64,000 bases of DNA from Vibrio sp. Of7-15 (GCF_022347565.1 NZ_JAKRGH010000023.1:18495-82494); one strand, 5' to 3'; positions 52,033 through 63,711 are shown, counted from the stretch's first letter. A program made the numbers and translations. Notes: generated by a model not told the origin, from the sequence alone.

Positions 52033-52659
52033 ATGTTAGGGAACCAAGCGGATGCCTTAATGGGGTTTTTACGTCTTCAAGGCATAACAGATGAATCGGT
52101 GCTTGAAGCCATTCGAGTTTTACCGCGTCATGCTTTTGTCTCTGAAGCCATGGCCCATCAAGCTTATGATAATAATGCGCTACCCATCGGAAAAGGGCAG
52201 ACGATCTCTCAGCCTTATATTGTGGCAAAGATGACGGAGTTACTTGAATTAACTCCGAAAAGTCATGTATTAGAAATTGGCACAGGCTCTGGGTTTCAGA
52301 CTGCGGTTCTTGCTCAGCTGGTTGATCATGTCTATTCCGTTGAGCGAATAAAATCTTTACAATGGGATGCTAAACGCCGACTGAAACAGCTTGATATATA
52401 TAATGTTTCTACTAAACACGGTGACGGTTGGTTAGGGTGGAGCAGTAAAGCACCTTACGACGCCATTATCGTGACAGCCGCTGCGGCTCAAATCCCCCAA
52501 GAGTTATTAAATCAGTTGGCTGATGGTGGCTGTTTAGTTATTCCTGTTGGGGAAGATATTCAGTATTTGAAAAAAATTGTGCGACAAGGTGATGAGTTTA
52601 TCGTTCAAGATGTTGAGATGGTAAGGTTTGTTCCCCTTGTAGCGGGTGAATTAGCGTAA
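52033..52659 (+). CDS. pcm: Protein-L-isoaspartate O-methyltransferase
   Basis: Pcm methylates isoaspartyl residues in damaged proteins so they can revert, using S-adenosylmethionine. The 208 residues equal E. coli. It has the [19 protein letters not shown] substrate region, the SAM loop [18 protein letters not shown] and [14 protein letters not shown]. It follows surE after 2 bases with an excellent ribosome binding site. Confidence 0.97.
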   Translation: MLGNQADALMGFLRLQGITDESVLEAIRVLPRHAFVSEAMAHQAYDNNALPIGKGQTISQPYIVAKMTELLELTPKSHVLEIGTGSGFQTAVLAQLVDHVYSVERIKSLQWDAKRRLKQLDIYNVSTKHGDGWLGWSSKAPYDAIIVTAAAAQIPQELLNQLADGGCLVIPVGEDIQYLKKIVRQGDEFIVQDVEMVRFVPLVAGELA

Positions 52660-52670
52660 AGGTAATATTT

Positions 52671-53708
52671 GTGGCTGTCCGTACCAATCGTTTTTTACAA
52701 TCGACACTAGCAACATGTATCGTAGGTTTTTTAAGCGCCTGCGCTTCAACGGAACCTGCTCCAGTTTCCAGTGTGACCCCGGATTATGAAACGGTTGAAC
52801 GTGGCAGCTATCGTGGCAGCTATTATAAAGTGAATAAAGGCGAAACACTGTACTTTATCGCTTATGTTACAGGAAAAGATGTCAAAGACTTGATTGCCTA
52901 TAATGGTCTTCAGGCTCCTTATACGATTTATCCTGGGCAAAAGATTAAGCTCTGGCGCCCTAAATATATTCCGCCAGCATATGGTCAAAACGGAAAGCTG
53001 ACCAATACAAAAGAGCCAACAGTTGTCACTGGTAAGACTTCTCCAACAAAAGTCACTACAGCACCAGCTGTGGTCACTGCGCCTGTTGTTGTTACTACTC
53101 CAAAAGCAGTACCCACTAAGCCTCCTGTAAGCACTAAGGCCCCTGCTTCTACAGCCAAAGTGGACTCACCTGTGAAAGCGCCAACATCAGCTGAGCAAAA
53201 AACAGTCAATAAAACAGTTGATCAACCGAAATCAAAAGAGTACTCTCAGACTAAAGAAAGTAAACAGAATGTTAAAACTGTAACTAGCGGTAAAACTGAA
53301 ACCGTCGTCAAACCTAAAGCAAAGCCGTCACAATCCGATAAAGTTGATAGCTGGTTATGGCCAACTAAAGGAAGAGTGATTTCTAAGTTCTCAAATGCAG
53401 AACAAGGAAACAAAGGGGTAGATATTGCAGGGCAGCGAGGACAGGTAATTGTTTCAACAGCACCAGGAACCGTTGTTTACTCGGGCAATGCACTACGAGG
53501 TTATGGATATTTAATCATCATTAAACATAATGACGATTACCTCAGTGCTTATGCTCACAACGAACGTTTGTTAGTCAAAGAAGGCCAAAAGGTAAAAGCC
53601 GGGCAAAAAATAGCCACCATGGGCAGTTCTGGTACTAACAGTGTTCGTTTACATTTCGAAATTCGCTTTAAAGGTAAGTCTGTGAATCCACAGCGTTACT
53701 TACCATGA
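52671..53708 (+). CDS. nlpD: Murein hydrolase activator lipoprotein NlpD
   Basis: NlpD activates the amidase AmiC during septum splitting. The 345-residue protein starts at GTG and has a lipoprotein signal with lipobox-like FLSAC (cysteine near 24), a LysM domain (YYKVNKGETLYFIAYV to GQKIKLW, about 50-95), a long Thr/Pro/Lys-rich linker (about 105-225) and a C-terminal peptidase M23 (LytM) domain. Its catalytic residues are partly degenerate, as usual for NlpD. In E. coli the main rpoS promoter lies within nlpD. Confidence 0.95.
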   Translation: MAVRTNRFLQSTLATCIVGFLSACASTEPAPVSSVTPDYETVERGSYRGSYYKVNKGETLYFIAYVTGKDVKDLIAYNGLQAPYTIYPGQKIKLWRPKYIPPAYGQNGKLTNTKEPTVVTGKTSPTKVTTAPAVVTAPVVVTTPKAVPTKPPVSTKAPASTAKVDSPVKAPTSAEQKTVNKTVDQPKSKEYSQTKESKQNVKTVTSGKTETVVKPKAKPSQSDKVDSWLWPTKGRVISKFSNAEQGNKGVDIAGQRGQVIVSTAPGTVVYSGNALRGYGYLIIIKHNDDYLSAYAHNERLLVKEGQKVKAGQKIATMGSSGTNSVRLHFEIRFKGKSVNPQRYLP

Positions 53709-53776
53709 CAACTGGAATAATTAGGGACGACATATCTAAGTTGTAATGTCTTGCTAGCTCGCCATGGGGAGGCACT

Positions 53777-54745
53777 ATGAGTAAAAGCAACGCAGTAACT
53801 AAAGTCGAAGAGTTTGATTTATCAGCAGCAGAACTCGAAGCAACCAGGGATTCTTCTCATGAAATAGCAGAAGAAGAAAAAACAGATTTTGTCGCATCGC
53901 AAAAAGCATTAGATGCTACTCAACTTTACCTTGGCGAAATTGGTTTCTCACCGCTGTTAACCGCTGAAGAAGAGGTTCTATACGCTCGCCGCGCTTTACG
54001 TGGTGATGAGGCCGCTCGAAAACGTATGATTGAAAGTAATCTACGTTTAGTCGTGAAAATCTCTCGACGTTACGGTAATCGTGGTCTTGCGCTACTGGAT
54101 TTGGTGGAAGAGGGTAACCTTGGCCTGATTCGTGCCGTAGAAAAATTTGATCCAGAACGTGGCTTTAGGTTTTCAACCTACGCGACATGGTGGATACGTC
54201 AGACCATTGAGCGTGCCATCATGAACCAAACCCGTACCATTCGTTTGCCAATTCATGTTGTAAAAGAACTTAATGTTTATCTTCGTACTGCCCGTGAACT
54301 TGCTCAAAAGTTAGATCATGAACCAACGGCAGAAGATATAGCCCTTCAATTAGATAAACCTGTTGATGATGTTAACCGCATGCTGCGTCTTAATGAGCGT
54401 GTCAGCTCGGTTGATAACCCAATTGGTGGTGATTCGGATAAAGCATTACTTGATATCATTCCTGACGAAAAACATTCTGATCCAGAAACATCGACTCAGA
54501 CGGATGACATTAAAAGCTCCATTGTACATTGGCTTGAAGAGCTAAACCCAAAACAGCGTGAAGTGCTGGCAAGACGTTTTGGCTTACTTGGTTATGAGGC
54601 GTCAACTTTAGAAGAGGTGGGGAGTGAAATTGGTTTAACACGCGAACGTGTGCGCCAAATTCAAGTCGAAGGGCTACGTCGCTTACGAGACATCTTAACT
54701 CATCAAGGTTTGAGTATTGAGTCTCTCTTTAATGTGGAAGCGTGA
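53777..54745 (+). CDS. rpoS: RNA polymerase sigma-S factor
   Basis: RpoS directs the general stress and stationary-phase programme. The 322-residue sigma-70 family protein has region 1.2 ([21 protein letters not shown]), region 2 ([36 protein letters not shown]), region 3 and the region 4 helix-turn-helix ([19 protein letters not shown]). It follows nlpD with a 68-base gap and a GGGAGGC ribosome binding site. Post-transcriptional control by small RNAs in the leader is likely but not visible here. Confidence 0.98.
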   Translation: MSKSNAVTKVEEFDLSAAELEATRDSSHEIAEEEKTDFVASQKALDATQLYLGEIGFSPLLTAEEEVLYARRALRGDEAARKRMIESNLRLVVKISRRYGNRGLALLDLVEEGNLGLIRAVEKFDPERGFRFSTYATWWIRQTIERAIMNQTRTIRLPIHVVKELNVYLRTARELAQKLDHEPTAEDIALQLDKPVDDVNRMLRLNERVSSVDNPIGGDSDKALLDIIPDEKHSDPETSTQTDDIKSSIVHWLEELNPKQREVLARRFGLLGYEASTLEEVGSEIGLTRERVRQIQVEGLRRLRDILTHQGLSIESLFNVEA

Positions 54746-54781
54746 TTCTATTATCGAAAAATAGAATATACCTAATAAAAG

Positions 54782-54811
54782 AAACAGGGCTTAGATAGCC
54801 CTGTTTTTGTA
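54782..54811. terminator. Bidirectional terminator between rpoS and mutS
   Basis: A perfect 10-bp stem (54782-54791 with 54797-54806) with a 5-base loop lies between the convergent rpoS and mutS, with A-rich and T-rich flanks. Confidence 0.93.
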
Positions 54812-54828
54812 TATATAGCTTGTGATAT

Positions 54829-57390
54829 TTAGAGTAGCTTCTTCAATCGGTATAACTCGTCTAATGCTTGACGTGGTGTTAAGTCATCAGGGTTAATACC
54901 GGCTAGTGCTTCTTCCACCTCGGTTGGCTCAGGAAGTAGAGTCAGTTGTTGTTCTACAGGTTGAGTTGGTTCAAGAGCTTGCTGATGCGCCGCGTTCTCT
55001 AATTGATGCAGTTTCGCTTTGGCTTTTTTTATCACTGACTTGGGTACGCCAGCTAAGGCTGCCACCGCTAAACCATAGGATTTGCTAGCAGCTCCTTCTT
55101 GTACAGCATGCATAAAGGCAATTTCATCACCATGCTCAACCGCGTCTAAATGGACATTGGCTAAATGCGGTAGTAAGTTTGGTAGTTCTGTTAACTCGAA
55201 GTAATGAGTGGCGAATAACGTCATTGCTCCGACTTTTGTTGCCAGCCATTCAGCACTTGCCCAGGCCAGTGATAAGCCATCGTACGTGCTGGTTCCTCGG
55301 CCAATTTCATCCATTAATACTAAGCTGTGTTCTGTCGCATTGTGTAGGATATTGGCTGTTTCCGTCATTTCTACCATGAACGTTGAGCGACCCGATGCTA
55401 GATCGTCTGAAGCGCCAATACGGGTGAAAATACGATCAATTGGGCCGATTTCCACAGATTCGGCAGGTACATACGATCCAACATGAGCCAGTAGAGCAAT
55501 CAGCGCGGTTTGTCTCATGTAGGTGGATTTACCACCCATATTGGGGCCTGTGATGATCAACATTCGTCGATCGGTTTGTAAGTCTATTGGGTTAGCAATA
55601 AAGGGCTCATCCATAACTTGTTCTACAACAGGGTGTCGTCCAGCTTGGATTTTGATCCCCGGCTCCGAGCATAGTGTTGGACGGCAATAATTCAGAGTAT
55701 CTGCACGCTCTGCTAAGTTCGCTAGTACATCAATTTCAGAGATGGCAGCGGCTGCATTTTGTAGTTGCTCTAAATGAGGCAGAAGAAGATCAAACAGCTC
55801 TTCCCATAGCTGCTTTTCTAAAGCCAGTGCTTTTGATTTTGAGTTGAGGACTTTGTCTTCATGCTCTTTTAGCTCTGGAATGATATAGCGTTCCGCATTT
55901 TTGAGTGTCTGACGGCGAACATAGTGTGGCGGCACTAAGTGACTTTGCCCACGGCTTACCTGAATGTAGAAACCATGAACATTGTTGTAACCGACTTTTA
56001 AACTATCGATGTCGTGACGTTCACGCTCATCGGCTTCTAGCTTATCTAAATACTGAGTTGCACCATCAGCAAGATCACGCCATTCATCCAATTCTGCGTT
56101 GTATCCGTCAGCCAAAACTCCGCCGTCACGGATCACAACGGGTGGGTTTTCTTTAACGGCTTGTTCCAGTAACTGACAAACATCGTCGATAGGTGACGAT
56201 GCATTGGTGAGTTGTGATAGATGCGACTGAGATAATTCAGAGAGCAGAACATTTAGCTCTGGCAGTTGCTGCAGTGCGGTACGTAAACGAGCGAGATCTC
56301 TTGGACGTGCTGAACGAAGTGCTAAACGAGCCAAGATACGTTCAATATCACCAATTTGTTTCAATACTGGCGTAAGCTCACTGTAGAGTGCTGTCTCTTT
56401 TAATTCCGTAATGGCATCAAGGCGTTGATTAAGCACATCTTGAGTACGCATTGGTTGATGTAACCAACGTTTTAACAAGCGGCTACCCATGGCAGTGGCT
56501 GTTTTATCAAGCACTTCTGCAAGGGTGTTATCATAGCCACCAGAAAGATTTTGGCTGATTTCTAGGTTGCGTCGGGTCGCTGCATCTAGAATCACCGAGT
56601 TGTCTTGACGATCCATGGTGATCGAGCGAATGTGAGGCAGAGCTGTACGTTGGGTGTCCTTTACATATTGGATAAGGCAGCCTGCAGCACATAAGCCAAG
56701 CTCTGCGTGGTCGACGCCAAAACCGATAAGATCTCGAGTGCCGAATTGCTGTGTTAATTGCTGACGAGCAGTGTCAATTTCAAACTCCCACACAGGGCGT
56801 CGACGATTACCGTGACGGTTTTCTAGTAAGCGTACAGCTTCAAAATCTTCAGGAAATAGCAGTTCAGCAGGAGTTGTTCTCTCAAGCTCTGCTTGCATCG
56901 CTTCTTCGGTGGCAGGCTCTGAAACTTGAAAGCGCCCAGAGGTAATATCAAGAGTGGCGTAGCCAAATTTACCTGCCTGGTAATAAATGGCGGCGACCAA
57001 GTTATCATGGCGCTCTTGCAGTAAAGCCTCATCACTAACAGTACCTGGAGTGACAATACGAACCACTTTTCGCTCCACAGGACCTTTGCTAGTGGCAGGG
57101 TTACCAACCTGCTCGCAAATAGCAACGGATTCACCTTGTTGAACCAGCTTTGCTAGGTACCCTTCTACGGCATGAAAAGGCACACCAGCCATTGGAATCG
57201 GCTCACCTGCAGAAGAACCTCGCTTAGTTAAAGAGATCTCCAGTAACTGTGAAGCACGTTTAGCATCATCATAAAAAAGCTCATAAAAGTCGCCCATGCG
57301 ATAGAAAAGAAGAATATCTGGATTTTCTGCTTTTAGCCCAAGATATTGCTGCATCATAGGGGTATGTTTTGTCGTTGCTTTCACAGTCAC
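54829..57390 (-). CDS. mutS: DNA mismatch repair protein MutS
   Basis: MutS recognises mismatches and small loops and recruits MutL. The 853 residues match E. coli MutS. The mismatch-reading motif [11 protein letters not shown] is near residue 32, the Walker A loop [14 protein letters not shown] near 615 and the Walker [17 protein letters not shown] further on. The start is GTG at 57390, behind AGGATAA. It is convergent with rpoS; the large variable region found between these genes in enterics is absent. Confidence 0.97.
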   Translation of the reverse strand: MTVKATTKHTPMMQQYLGLKAENPDILLFYRMGDFYELFYDDAKRASQLLEISLTKRGSSAGEPIPMAGVPFHAVEGYLAKLVQQGESVAICEQVGNPATSKGPVERKVVRIVTPGTVSDEALLQERHDNLVAAIYYQAGKFGYATLDITSGRFQVSEPATEEAMQAELERTTPAELLFPEDFEAVRLLENRHGNRRRPVWEFEIDTARQQLTQQFGTRDLIGFGVDHAELGLCAAGCLIQYVKDTQRTALPHIRSITMDRQDNSVILDAATRRNLEISQNLSGGYDNTLAEVLDKTATAMGSRLLKRWLHQPMRTQDVLNQRLDAITELKETALYSELTPVLKQIGDIERILARLALRSARPRDLARLRTALQQLPELNVLLSELSQSHLSQLTNASSPIDDVCQLLEQAVKENPPVVIRDGGVLADGYNAELDEWRDLADGATQYLDKLEADERERHDIDSLKVGYNNVHGFYIQVSRGQSHLVPPHYVRRQTLKNAERYIIPELKEHEDKVLNSKSKALALEKQLWEELFDLLLPHLEQLQNAAAAISEIDVLANLAERADTLNYCRPTLCSEPGIKIQAGRHPVVEQVMDEPFIANPIDLQTDRRMLIITGPNMGGKSTYMRQTALIALLAHVGSYVPAESVEIGPIDRIFTRIGASDDLASGRSTFMVEMTETANILHNATEHSLVLMDEIGRGTSTYDGLSLAWASAEWLATKVGAMTLFATHYFELTELPNLLPHLANVHLDAVEHGDEIAFMHAVQEGAASKSYGLAVAALAGVPKSVIKKAKAKLHQLENAAHQQALEPTQPVEQQLTLLPEPTEVEEALAGINPDDLTPRQALDELYRLKKLL

Positions 57391-57496
57391 AAATTATCCT
57401 AGTGGTTGGTGTTCAGTTACTCGTAGAATGGGCTAAGGATACGTGAAACCCCTCTGATGGCAAAGGGTAGAAATAGGAATTAATGGGTAGAAAATT

Positions 57497-57997
57497 ATGA
57501 TGACAGAAAATCGGCTGGAAAAGTGTTATGGATTAGCGACAGAGTTGGGGAATCGGCTTAAAGCCAAAGGCTGGATGATGACCAGTGCCGAATCTTGTAC
57601 GGGAGGTGGGGTGGCGTATTGCGCGACAGAAATAGCAGGGAGTTCTCAGTGGCTTGAACGCAGTTTTGTGACCTACAGTAATCAATCCAAACAAGAAATG
57701 TTGGGAGTGCAAACTTCCACTTTGGAAAAGTACGGTGCAGTGAGTGAAGCTGTGGTTTCCGAAATGGCCACTGGTGCCTTGAAACATTCTGGTGCCCAAG
57801 TGAGCGTTGCAATTAGTGGTATTGCTGGCCCCGGTGGTGCGACAGAGACCAAGCCCGTAGGGACTGTGTGTTTTGGCTGGGCGGATATCGATGGCCAGTT
57901 ATTAGTGGAAACTCATTATTTCATCGGTGATAGAAAACAAGTGAGAGAGCAGGCAATAGAAACCGCTTTGCAAGGATTAACTCAATTATTGGAATAG
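57497..57997 (+). CDS. pncC: Nicotinamide-nucleotide amidase (CinA C-terminal type)
   Basis: PncC deamidates nicotinamide mononucleotide to nicotinate mononucleotide in NAD recycling. The 166-residue protein is the stand-alone CinA C-terminal domain with SAESCTGGGVAYCATEIAGSS and GIAGPGGATETKPVGTV. It lies between mutS and recA, the E. coli position. The first ATG at 57497 was taken; 57500 is equally possible. Confidence 0.94.
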   Translation: MMTENRLEKCYGLATELGNRLKAKGWMMTSAESCTGGGVAYCATEIAGSSQWLERSFVTYSNQSKQEMLGVQTSTLEKYGAVSEAVVSEMATGALKHSGAQVSVAISGIAGPGGATETKPVGTVCFGWADIDGQLLVETHYFIGDRKQVREQAIETALQGLTQLLE

Positions 57998-58057
57998 ATG
58001 TTATTGATTGCAGATGCGGTGATAATCACTTAATTGAAAAAAAACTTTGTACAGGTA

Positions 58058-58085
58058 TAGACACTGTATGAATAGACAGTATACT
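58058..58085 (+). promoter_or_regulatory. SOS-controlled recA promoter with LexA box in the spacer
   Basis: A LexA box of the CTGT-N8-ACAG form lies at 58064-58079. It exactly fills the 16-base spacer between a -35 TAGACA (58058-58063) and a -10 TATACT (58080-58085). E. coli recA has the same architecture, so LexA repression with SOS release is expected. Confidence 0.93.
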
Positions 58086-58127
58086 TAATTCAATCAAAGT
58101 TACTGACGTTTTGTTCTGGAGACATTA

Positions 58128-59174
58128 ATGGACGACAACAAACAAAAAGCACTGGCAGCGGCACTCGGTCAAATTGAAAAGCAATTTGGTAAAGGCTCTA
58201 TTATGAAGCTGGGTGACAACCGTACTATGGATGTTGAAACCATTTCAACAGGTTCTCTATCACTTGACATTGCGTTGGGTGCTGGTGGTTTGCCAATGGG
58301 GCGTATTGTTGAAATCTTTGGCCCAGAAAGTTCAGGTAAAACAACGCTAACTTTAGAATTAATTGCAGCAGCTCAACGTGTAGGTAAAACATGTGCCTTC
58401 ATTGATGCTGAGCATGCTCTTGATCCTGTTTACGCGCAAAAGCTAGGTGTAAACATTGATGAGCTTTTGGTTTCACAACCAGATACTGGTGAGCAAGCGC
58501 TAGAAATTTGTGATGCATTGGCACGTTCAGGTGCCGTCGATGTAATGGTTGTCGATTCTGTAGCAGCATTAACACCGAAAGCAGAAATTGAAGGTGAAAT
58601 GGGCGATAGCCACATGGGTCTTCAAGCGCGTATGCTTTCTCAAGCAATGCGTAAGTTAACGGGTAACCTAAAACAGTCGAACTGCATGTGTATCTTCATT
58701 AACCAAATCCGTATGAAGATTGGTGTAATGTTTGGTAACCCAGAAACCACAACGGGTGGTAATGCCCTTAAATTCTACGCATCTGTTCGTTTAGATATCC
58801 GTCGTACTGGCTCTGTGAAAGAAGCGGATGAAATCGTTGGTAACGAAACGCGCATTAAAGTTGTGAAAAACAAAATTGCAGCGCCGTTTAAACAAGCTGA
58901 AACTCAAATTTTATATGGTCGTGGCTTCAACCGTGAAGGTGAGCTAATTGACTTAGGTGTGAAACATAAATTTGTTGAAAAAGCAGGTGCATGGTACAGC
59001 TACCAAGGCGATAAGATTGGCCAAGGTAAAGCAAATGCCGGTAAATTCTTGCGTGAGAACACGGAAATTGCACAAGAAATTGATACTAAGTTACGCGACT
59101 TACTGTTAACACCTGCTGTTGAGCAGCCAGAAACAGAAAGTGAGCAAGACGCAATTAAAGATGAAGAGTTTTAA
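58128..59174 (+). CDS. recA: Recombinase RecA
   Basis: RecA forms filaments on single-stranded DNA for recombination and triggers LexA self-cleavage. The 348-residue protein has the Walker A motif GPESSGKT (65-72), the [23 protein letters not shown]1 region, the L2 loop [20 protein letters not shown], and an acidic tail. It starts after TCTGGAGAC. recX, the usual neighbour and RecA inhibitor, does not follow; alaS is next after a terminator. Confidence 0.99.
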   Translation: MDDNKQKALAAALGQIEKQFGKGSIMKLGDNRTMDVETISTGSLSLDIALGAGGLPMGRIVEIFGPESSGKTTLTLELIAAAQRVGKTCAFIDAEHALDPVYAQKLGVNIDELLVSQPDTGEQALEICDALARSGAVDVMVVDSVAALTPKAEIEGEMGDSHMGLQARMLSQAMRKLTGNLKQSNCMCIFINQIRMKIGVMFGNPETTTGGNALKFYASVRLDIRRTGSVKEADEIVGNETRIKVVKNKIAAPFKQAETQILYGRGFNREGELIDLGVKHKFVEKAGAWYSYQGDKIGQGKANAGKFLRENTEIAQEIDTKLRDLLLTPAVEQPETESEQDAIKDEEF

Positions 59175-59197
59175 TTAAATTCCATCTGCCTCACTTA

Positions 59198-59228
59198 AAA
59201 GCCCTGAGCCTGTGCTCGGGGCTTTGTC
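59198..59228 (+). terminator. Terminator of recA
   Basis: A 12-bp stem (59198-59209 with 59214-59225, one G-T pair) with a 4-base loop is present. The T-run is weak. Confidence 0.8.
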
Positions 59229-59456
59229 ATTTATAACGTTTGTATATACTGGGTTGGGTTAAGCAAACCATTCTGTTTTTATACCGCAGTTTGGATGTTG
59301 GAAGCTTTGGCTTAGCTCTAAATTTACCGTTAATAAATGGATTCGCGAGCTATTTCCCTTCAAATACGCCTTTTCTGTAAGAAAACTAGTCGAAGCTTTA
59401 AGCATGATCTACAATACGGCAAAATTCTAACTCGACTATTTTTCAGGAAGAGCTGC

Positions 59457-62039
59457 ATGTACATGAGCACTGATGAGGTTCGCAACGCGTTCCTTAAGTT
59501 CTTTGAAAGCAAAGGACACCAAATCGTAGACAGTTCATCGTTAGTTCCACATAACGATCCAACCCTGCTATTTACTAACGCAGGTATGAACCAATTCAAA
59601 GATTGCTTCTTAGGCGCCGAAAAGCGCGCCTACACTCGAGCGACTACGGCTCAGCGTTGTGTACGTGCAGGCGGTAAACACAATGACCTTGAAAACGTAG
59701 GTTTCACAGCTCGTCACCACACATTCTTTGAAATGCTTGGTAACTTCAGTTTTGGTGATTACTTCAAAGAAGACGCGATCTCGTTTGCTTGGGAATTCCT
59801 AACAGAAACGCTACAGCTGCCAAAAGATCGTCTACTGGTAACAGTGTACGAGACAGATGACGAAGCATTCGATATCTGGAATAAGAAAGTAGGCGTACCT
59901 GCTGACCGTATCGTTCGCATTGGCGACAAAGAAGGCGGTAAACAGTTCGAGTCTGACAACTTCTGGACAATGGGTGACACGGGCCCTTGTGGTCCATGTA
60001 CTGAAATTTTCTACGATCACGGTGAGCACATCTGGGGCGGTCGCCCAGGTACTCCTGAAGAAGATGGCGACCGTTTCATCGAGATCTGGAACAACGTATT
60101 CATGCAGTTCAACCGTCACGCAGACGGCACAATGGAAGCGTTACCTAAGCCTGCTGTAGATACGGGTATGGGTATTGAGCGCATCTCTGCAATCATGCAG
60201 GGCGTTCACTCAAACTACGAAATCGATGTATTCCAAAAGCTAATCAAAGCAACGGCTGAAACGATCGGTTACGAAGACCTATCAAACCAGTCGCTACGCG
60301 TTATTGCTGACCACATCCGTTCGTGTTCATTCCTGATCGCTGATGGCGTTATGCCTTCAAATGAAGGTCGTGGTTACGTTCTACGTCGTATTATTCGTCG
60401 TGCCGTTCGCCACGGTAACAAGCTTGGTGCACAAGGCGTATTCTTCCACAAACTTGTGGGTGTATTGGCTGAAGTAATGGGTTCTGCGGCGGATGAGCTT
60501 AAGAAGCAGCAGGAGCTTGTTGAAAAAGTACTTCGCATCGAAGAAGAGAACTTTGGTCGTACATTAGATCGCGGTATGGTTATTCTTAACGACGCACTAG
60601 ACGCACTTGAAGGTAAAGAGCTAGACGGCGAAACCGTGTTTAAACTTTACGATACCTACGGTTTCCCAGCTGACTTAACCAATGATGTGGCTCGTGAGCG
60701 TGACTTCACTATTGATGAAGTAGGCTTCGAGAAAGCCATGGAAGTTCAACGTCAACGTGCTCGTGAAGCTGGCCAATTTGGCACTGACTACAACGCAACG
60801 ATTAAAGTTGAAACTAACACTGAATTCTGTGGTTACACAGGTACAGAAGGTACTGGTGAAGTTTCTGCACTGTTCGTTGAAGGTGAAGAAGTGTCTTCTC
60901 TATCTGCTGGCGATAAAGCAATCATCATCTTGGAAGAGACGCCATTCTACGCTGAATCAGGTGGTCAATGTGGTGACACGGGTACGCTGAAAACAGCTTC
61001 TGGCCTTTTCAAAGTAGAAGATACTCAAAAGCTAGGCAACGCATTTGCACACCACGGTGAGTTAGTTGAAGGTGTATTCGCGAAAGGCGATAAAGTAGAA
61101 GCAATCGTTGATGCTGAGCGCCGCGCGGCTATCTCATTAAACCACTCTGCAACTCACCTATTGCATGCAGCTCTGCGTGAAGTTCTCGGTGAGCACGTTG
61201 CTCAGAAAGGTTCTTTGGTTAAACCTGAAAACTTGCGCTTTGACTTCTCTAACCTTGAAGCCGTTACACCAGTACAACTGAAAGAAGTTGAGCGTTTGGT
61301 GAATGCACAAGTTCGTAAGAACCACGTGATTGAAACCAACATTATGGACATTGAGTCAGCCAAAGAAAAAGGTGCGATGGCACTGTTTGGTGAGAAGTAC
61401 GATGATGAAGTTCGCGTACTGTCTATGGGTGAGTTCTCGACTGAGCTTTGTGGTGGTATCCACGCTTCAAACACGGGTGACATTGGTCTGTTTAAGATTA
61501 CATCTGAAGGTGGTATCGCTGCGGGTATTCGTCGTATTGAAGCGGTAACGGGTGAAGCTGCACTTGATGCTGTTGAAGCTCAGAATAATGCTTACGAAGA
61601 GAAACTAGCTGAATCGGCTAAGAAAGCGAAGTCACTAGAGAAAGAAATCCAGCAATTGAAAGACCAGCTAGCTTCTCAAGCAGGTGCTAACCTCGTTAGC
61701 CAAGTAAAAGAGCTTGCGGGCGTAAAAGTCTTGGTTGCTCAATTAGATGGCGCGGAAAATAAAGCACTCCGTGGCATGGTTGATGAACTTAAAAACCAGT
61801 TAGGCAGCTGTATCATCATGCTAGGTAATGTTAACGCTGGTAAAGTTGGTCTAATTGCAGGTGTGACGAAAGATCTTACTGGTAAAGTAAAAGCGGGCGA
61901 ACTAGTTAATATGGTTGCTCAGCAAGTTGGTGGTAAAGGTGGCGGTCGTCCTGATATGGCTCAGGCGGGTGGTACTGATGCTGCAGCATTGCCAGCAGCG
62001 TTAGCCACTGTAGATGCTTGGGTTGAAGAGCGTCTTTAA
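59457..62039 (+). CDS. alaS: Alanyl-tRNA synthetase
   Basis: AlaS charges tRNA(Ala). The 860-residue enzyme starts [16 protein letters not shown] after AGGAAGAG, with ideal spacing; a much longer frame from 59337 is rejected. It has the catalytic core ([35 protein letters not shown]), the editing domain with [11 protein letters not shown] and [13 protein letters not shown], and the C-terminal dimerisation and C-Ala domain ([14 protein letters not shown]). It lies between recA and lysC with no recX in the 282-base gap. Confidence 0.98.
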   Translation: MYMSTDEVRNAFLKFFESKGHQIVDSSSLVPHNDPTLLFTNAGMNQFKDCFLGAEKRAYTRATTAQRCVRAGGKHNDLENVGFTARHHTFFEMLGNFSFGDYFKEDAISFAWEFLTETLQLPKDRLLVTVYETDDEAFDIWNKKVGVPADRIVRIGDKEGGKQFESDNFWTMGDTGPCGPCTEIFYDHGEHIWGGRPGTPEEDGDRFIEIWNNVFMQFNRHADGTMEALPKPAVDTGMGIERISAIMQGVHSNYEIDVFQKLIKATAETIGYEDLSNQSLRVIADHIRSCSFLIADGVMPSNEGRGYVLRRIIRRAVRHGNKLGAQGVFFHKLVGVLAEVMGSAADELKKQQELVEKVLRIEEENFGRTLDRGMVILNDALDALEGKELDGETVFKLYDTYGFPADLTNDVARERDFTIDEVGFEKAMEVQRQRAREAGQFGTDYNATIKVETNTEFCGYTGTEGTGEVSALFVEGEEVSSLSAGDKAIIILEETPFYAESGGQCGDTGTLKTASGLFKVEDTQKLGNAFAHHGELVEGVFAKGDKVEAIVDAERRAAISLNHSATHLLHAALREVLGEHVAQKGSLVKPENLRFDFSNLEAVTPVQLKEVERLVNAQVRKNHVIETNIMDIESAKEKGAMALFGEKYDDEVRVLSMGEFSTELCGGIHASNTGDIGLFKITSEGGIAAGIRRIEAVTGEAALDAVEAQNNAYEEKLAESAKKAKSLEKEIQQLKDQLASQAGANLVSQVKELAGVKVLVAQLDGAENKALRGMVDELKNQLGSCIIMLGNVNAGKVGLIAGVTKDLTGKVKAGELVNMVAQQVGGKGGGRPDMAQAGGTDAAALPAALATVDAWVEERL

Positions 62040-62096
62040 TTACTTAGAGAAAAGCGCTCAACATATTTAGCCTGTTGAGCGTGAATCTACCAAAAT

Positions 62097-62160
62097 AACC
62101 AAGTGGTTTAATTGTGCGGTGTTGACCAAGCAAGTTAGTCACTTGGTTTTTATTATTTTT
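62097..62160 (+). terminator. Terminator / possible attenuator between alaS and lysC
   Basis: AACCAAGTG (62097-62105) pairs perfectly with CACTTGGTT (62140-62148), which is followed by a long T-rich run. A second copy, ACCAAG (62125-62130), could pair with the same distal arm instead, and an upstream hairpin CGCTCAAC/GTTGAGCG occurs just after alaS. The arrangement permits alternative structures. Confidence 0.6.
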
Positions 62161-62234
62161 ACTACTGCAAAATAATCATCTCATTGGGTATAAGCAGTAC
62201 GAATGAGACTAAGATCTCGGGAAGGTGAAGACTG

Positions 62235-63422
62235 GTGAAAAAGCCCCTTATCGTGCAAAAGTTTGGCGGAACGTCAGTAGGTTCTATTGAAAGAATCCAT
62301 GCTGTAGCCAAGCACATCATTAAGGCGAAAAATGATGGTAATCAAGTTGTCGTAGTTGTATCTGCTATGTCTGGTGAAACCAATCGATTGATGGGGTTAG
62401 CCAAGCAAATAGATGCTGTTCCTACTGCTCGAGAACTTGATGTTTTGCTCTCAGCTGGCGAGCAAGTGTCGATGGCATTATTAGCGATGACGCTAAATAA
62501 ATTAGGCCATGCAGCTTGCTCTCTGACTGGAGCTCAAGCGAGTATTGTGACGAATGAACAGCACAATGACGCCACGATTACACACATTGATACTGCGACC
62601 ATTAACCGTTTGTTAGCTCAAGAGCAAATAGTGATTGTTGCAGGTTTCCAAGGGATCAATGAACATGGGGATATCACAACGCTTGGGCGTGGTGGCTCTG
62701 ACACAAGTGCCGTAACATTAGCAGGCGTGCTATCAGCAGATGAGTGTCAAATCTTTACTGATGTAGACGGAATATATACGTCGGATCCTCGATTGGTTAA
62801 GCACACTCAAAAAATGAATGTGATCTCTTTTCAAGACATGCACCACATGGCGAAGAAAGGGGCAAAAGTATTGCAGCTTCAGTCGGTGGATTATGCTTGG
62901 CAACATAACGTGCCTTTGCGCGTGCTTTCTTCATTTTCAGGTGAAGAGGGCACATTGGTTACTGAACGTCCAAATAACCCAACACATTCCCGTGGTTTAG
63001 CCATACAACAGAATCAATCTTTGCTGCAGTTGTCAGTGAGTGATGCAGAAGTACTACGTACGCAATGTCAGTTGCTAGGGATTAGTTACTGGAATGTGAT
63101 CACGCATGCAGATTCAGAATACTGCGTGGTTGCAAATGATTGTTTACCGCATTTGAATCTAGTTTTTGCTGATAAAATACGAGATATTGAAGCGGTATGT
63201 ACATTGACCTTAGTGGGGCATGAAGTTGAAGGAATAGCTGAAAAAGCTTGTGATCAGCTTTCCACCAAAGGCATTACAGTGCGTCAATCACAACAAAGTG
63301 AACGATACATATCCATATTGATTAATGCTGCAGATTTGATTGAAGCGGCTAATTATTTACATGAAACATTTGTGGTTTCGGTTAAATCTCTGGATAATGC
63401 CGAACTTATCGCTGTTTCTTGA
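62235..63422 (+). CDS. lysC: Aspartokinase
   Basis: Aspartokinase phosphorylates aspartate at the head of the lysine, threonine and methionine pathways. The 395-residue protein is the short monofunctional type, with KFGGTSVGS at the N-terminus, TTLGRGGSDTSAV (about 152-164) and C-terminal ACT domains that bind feedback inhibitors. The start is GTG behind GGGAAGGTG. It lies between alaS and csrA as in Vibrio species. I see no lysine riboswitch upstream. Confidence 0.93.
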   Translation: MKKPLIVQKFGGTSVGSIERIHAVAKHIIKAKNDGNQVVVVVSAMSGETNRLMGLAKQIDAVPTARELDVLLSAGEQVSMALLAMTLNKLGHAACSLTGAQASIVTNEQHNDATITHIDTATINRLLAQEQIVIVAGFQGINEHGDITTLGRGGSDTSAVTLAGVLSADECQIFTDVDGIYTSDPRLVKHTQKMNVISFQDMHHMAKKGAKVLQLQSVDYAWQHNVPLRVLSSFSGEEGTLVTERPNNPTHSRGLAIQQNQSLLQLSVSDAEVLRTQCQLLGISYWNVITHADSEYCVVANDCLPHLNLVFADKIRDIEAVCTLTLVGHEVEGIAEKACDQLSTKGITVRQSQQSERYISILINAADLIEAANYLHETFVVSVKSLDNAELIAVS

Positions 63423-63503
63423 TCAGTGCCGGTTACAAGCGTGTAACCTTATATTGGATATGAAACATTAATTCTTGACTGAGATGACTCAAGGAGCACT
63501 CGA

Positions 63504-63701
63504 ATGCTAATTCTTACTCGTCGCGTAGGCGAAACATTAATGATCGGTGATGAAGTTACCGTAACTGTTTTAGGTGTTAAAGGTAACCAAGTTCGTATTG
63601 GTGTAAATGCGCCAAAAGAAGTTTCTGTACACCGTGAAGAAATCTATATGCGTATACAAGCTGAGAAAGGTGCTGACGCTCCTGCTCAGGGTAACTACTA
63701 A
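63504..63701 (+). CDS. csrA: Carbon storage regulator CsrA
   Basis: CsrA is a dimeric RNA-binding protein that represses or stabilises mRNAs at GGA motifs and is sequestered by CsrB-type RNAs. The 65-residue protein starts [37 protein letters not shown], the invariant family core, with an acidic-rich tail slightly longer than E. coli (61). The ribosome binding site is AAGGAG. Its upstream control kinase, BarA, is encoded at 37.8-40.6 kb. Confidence 0.98.
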   Translation: MLILTRRVGETLMIGDEVTVTVLGVKGNQVRIGVNAPKEVSVHREEIYMRIQAEKGADAPAQGNY

Positions 63702-63711
63702 TTTGTATACG

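Noticed and set aside
59337..59456. Longer alaS frame with 40 extra residues
   Set aside because: The residues are not conserved, and an ideal ribosome binding site precedes ATG 59457.
62040..62234. Lysine riboswitch upstream of lysC
   Set aside because: The gap is short and lacks the conserved lysine-aptamer motifs; only hairpins and a T-run are visible.
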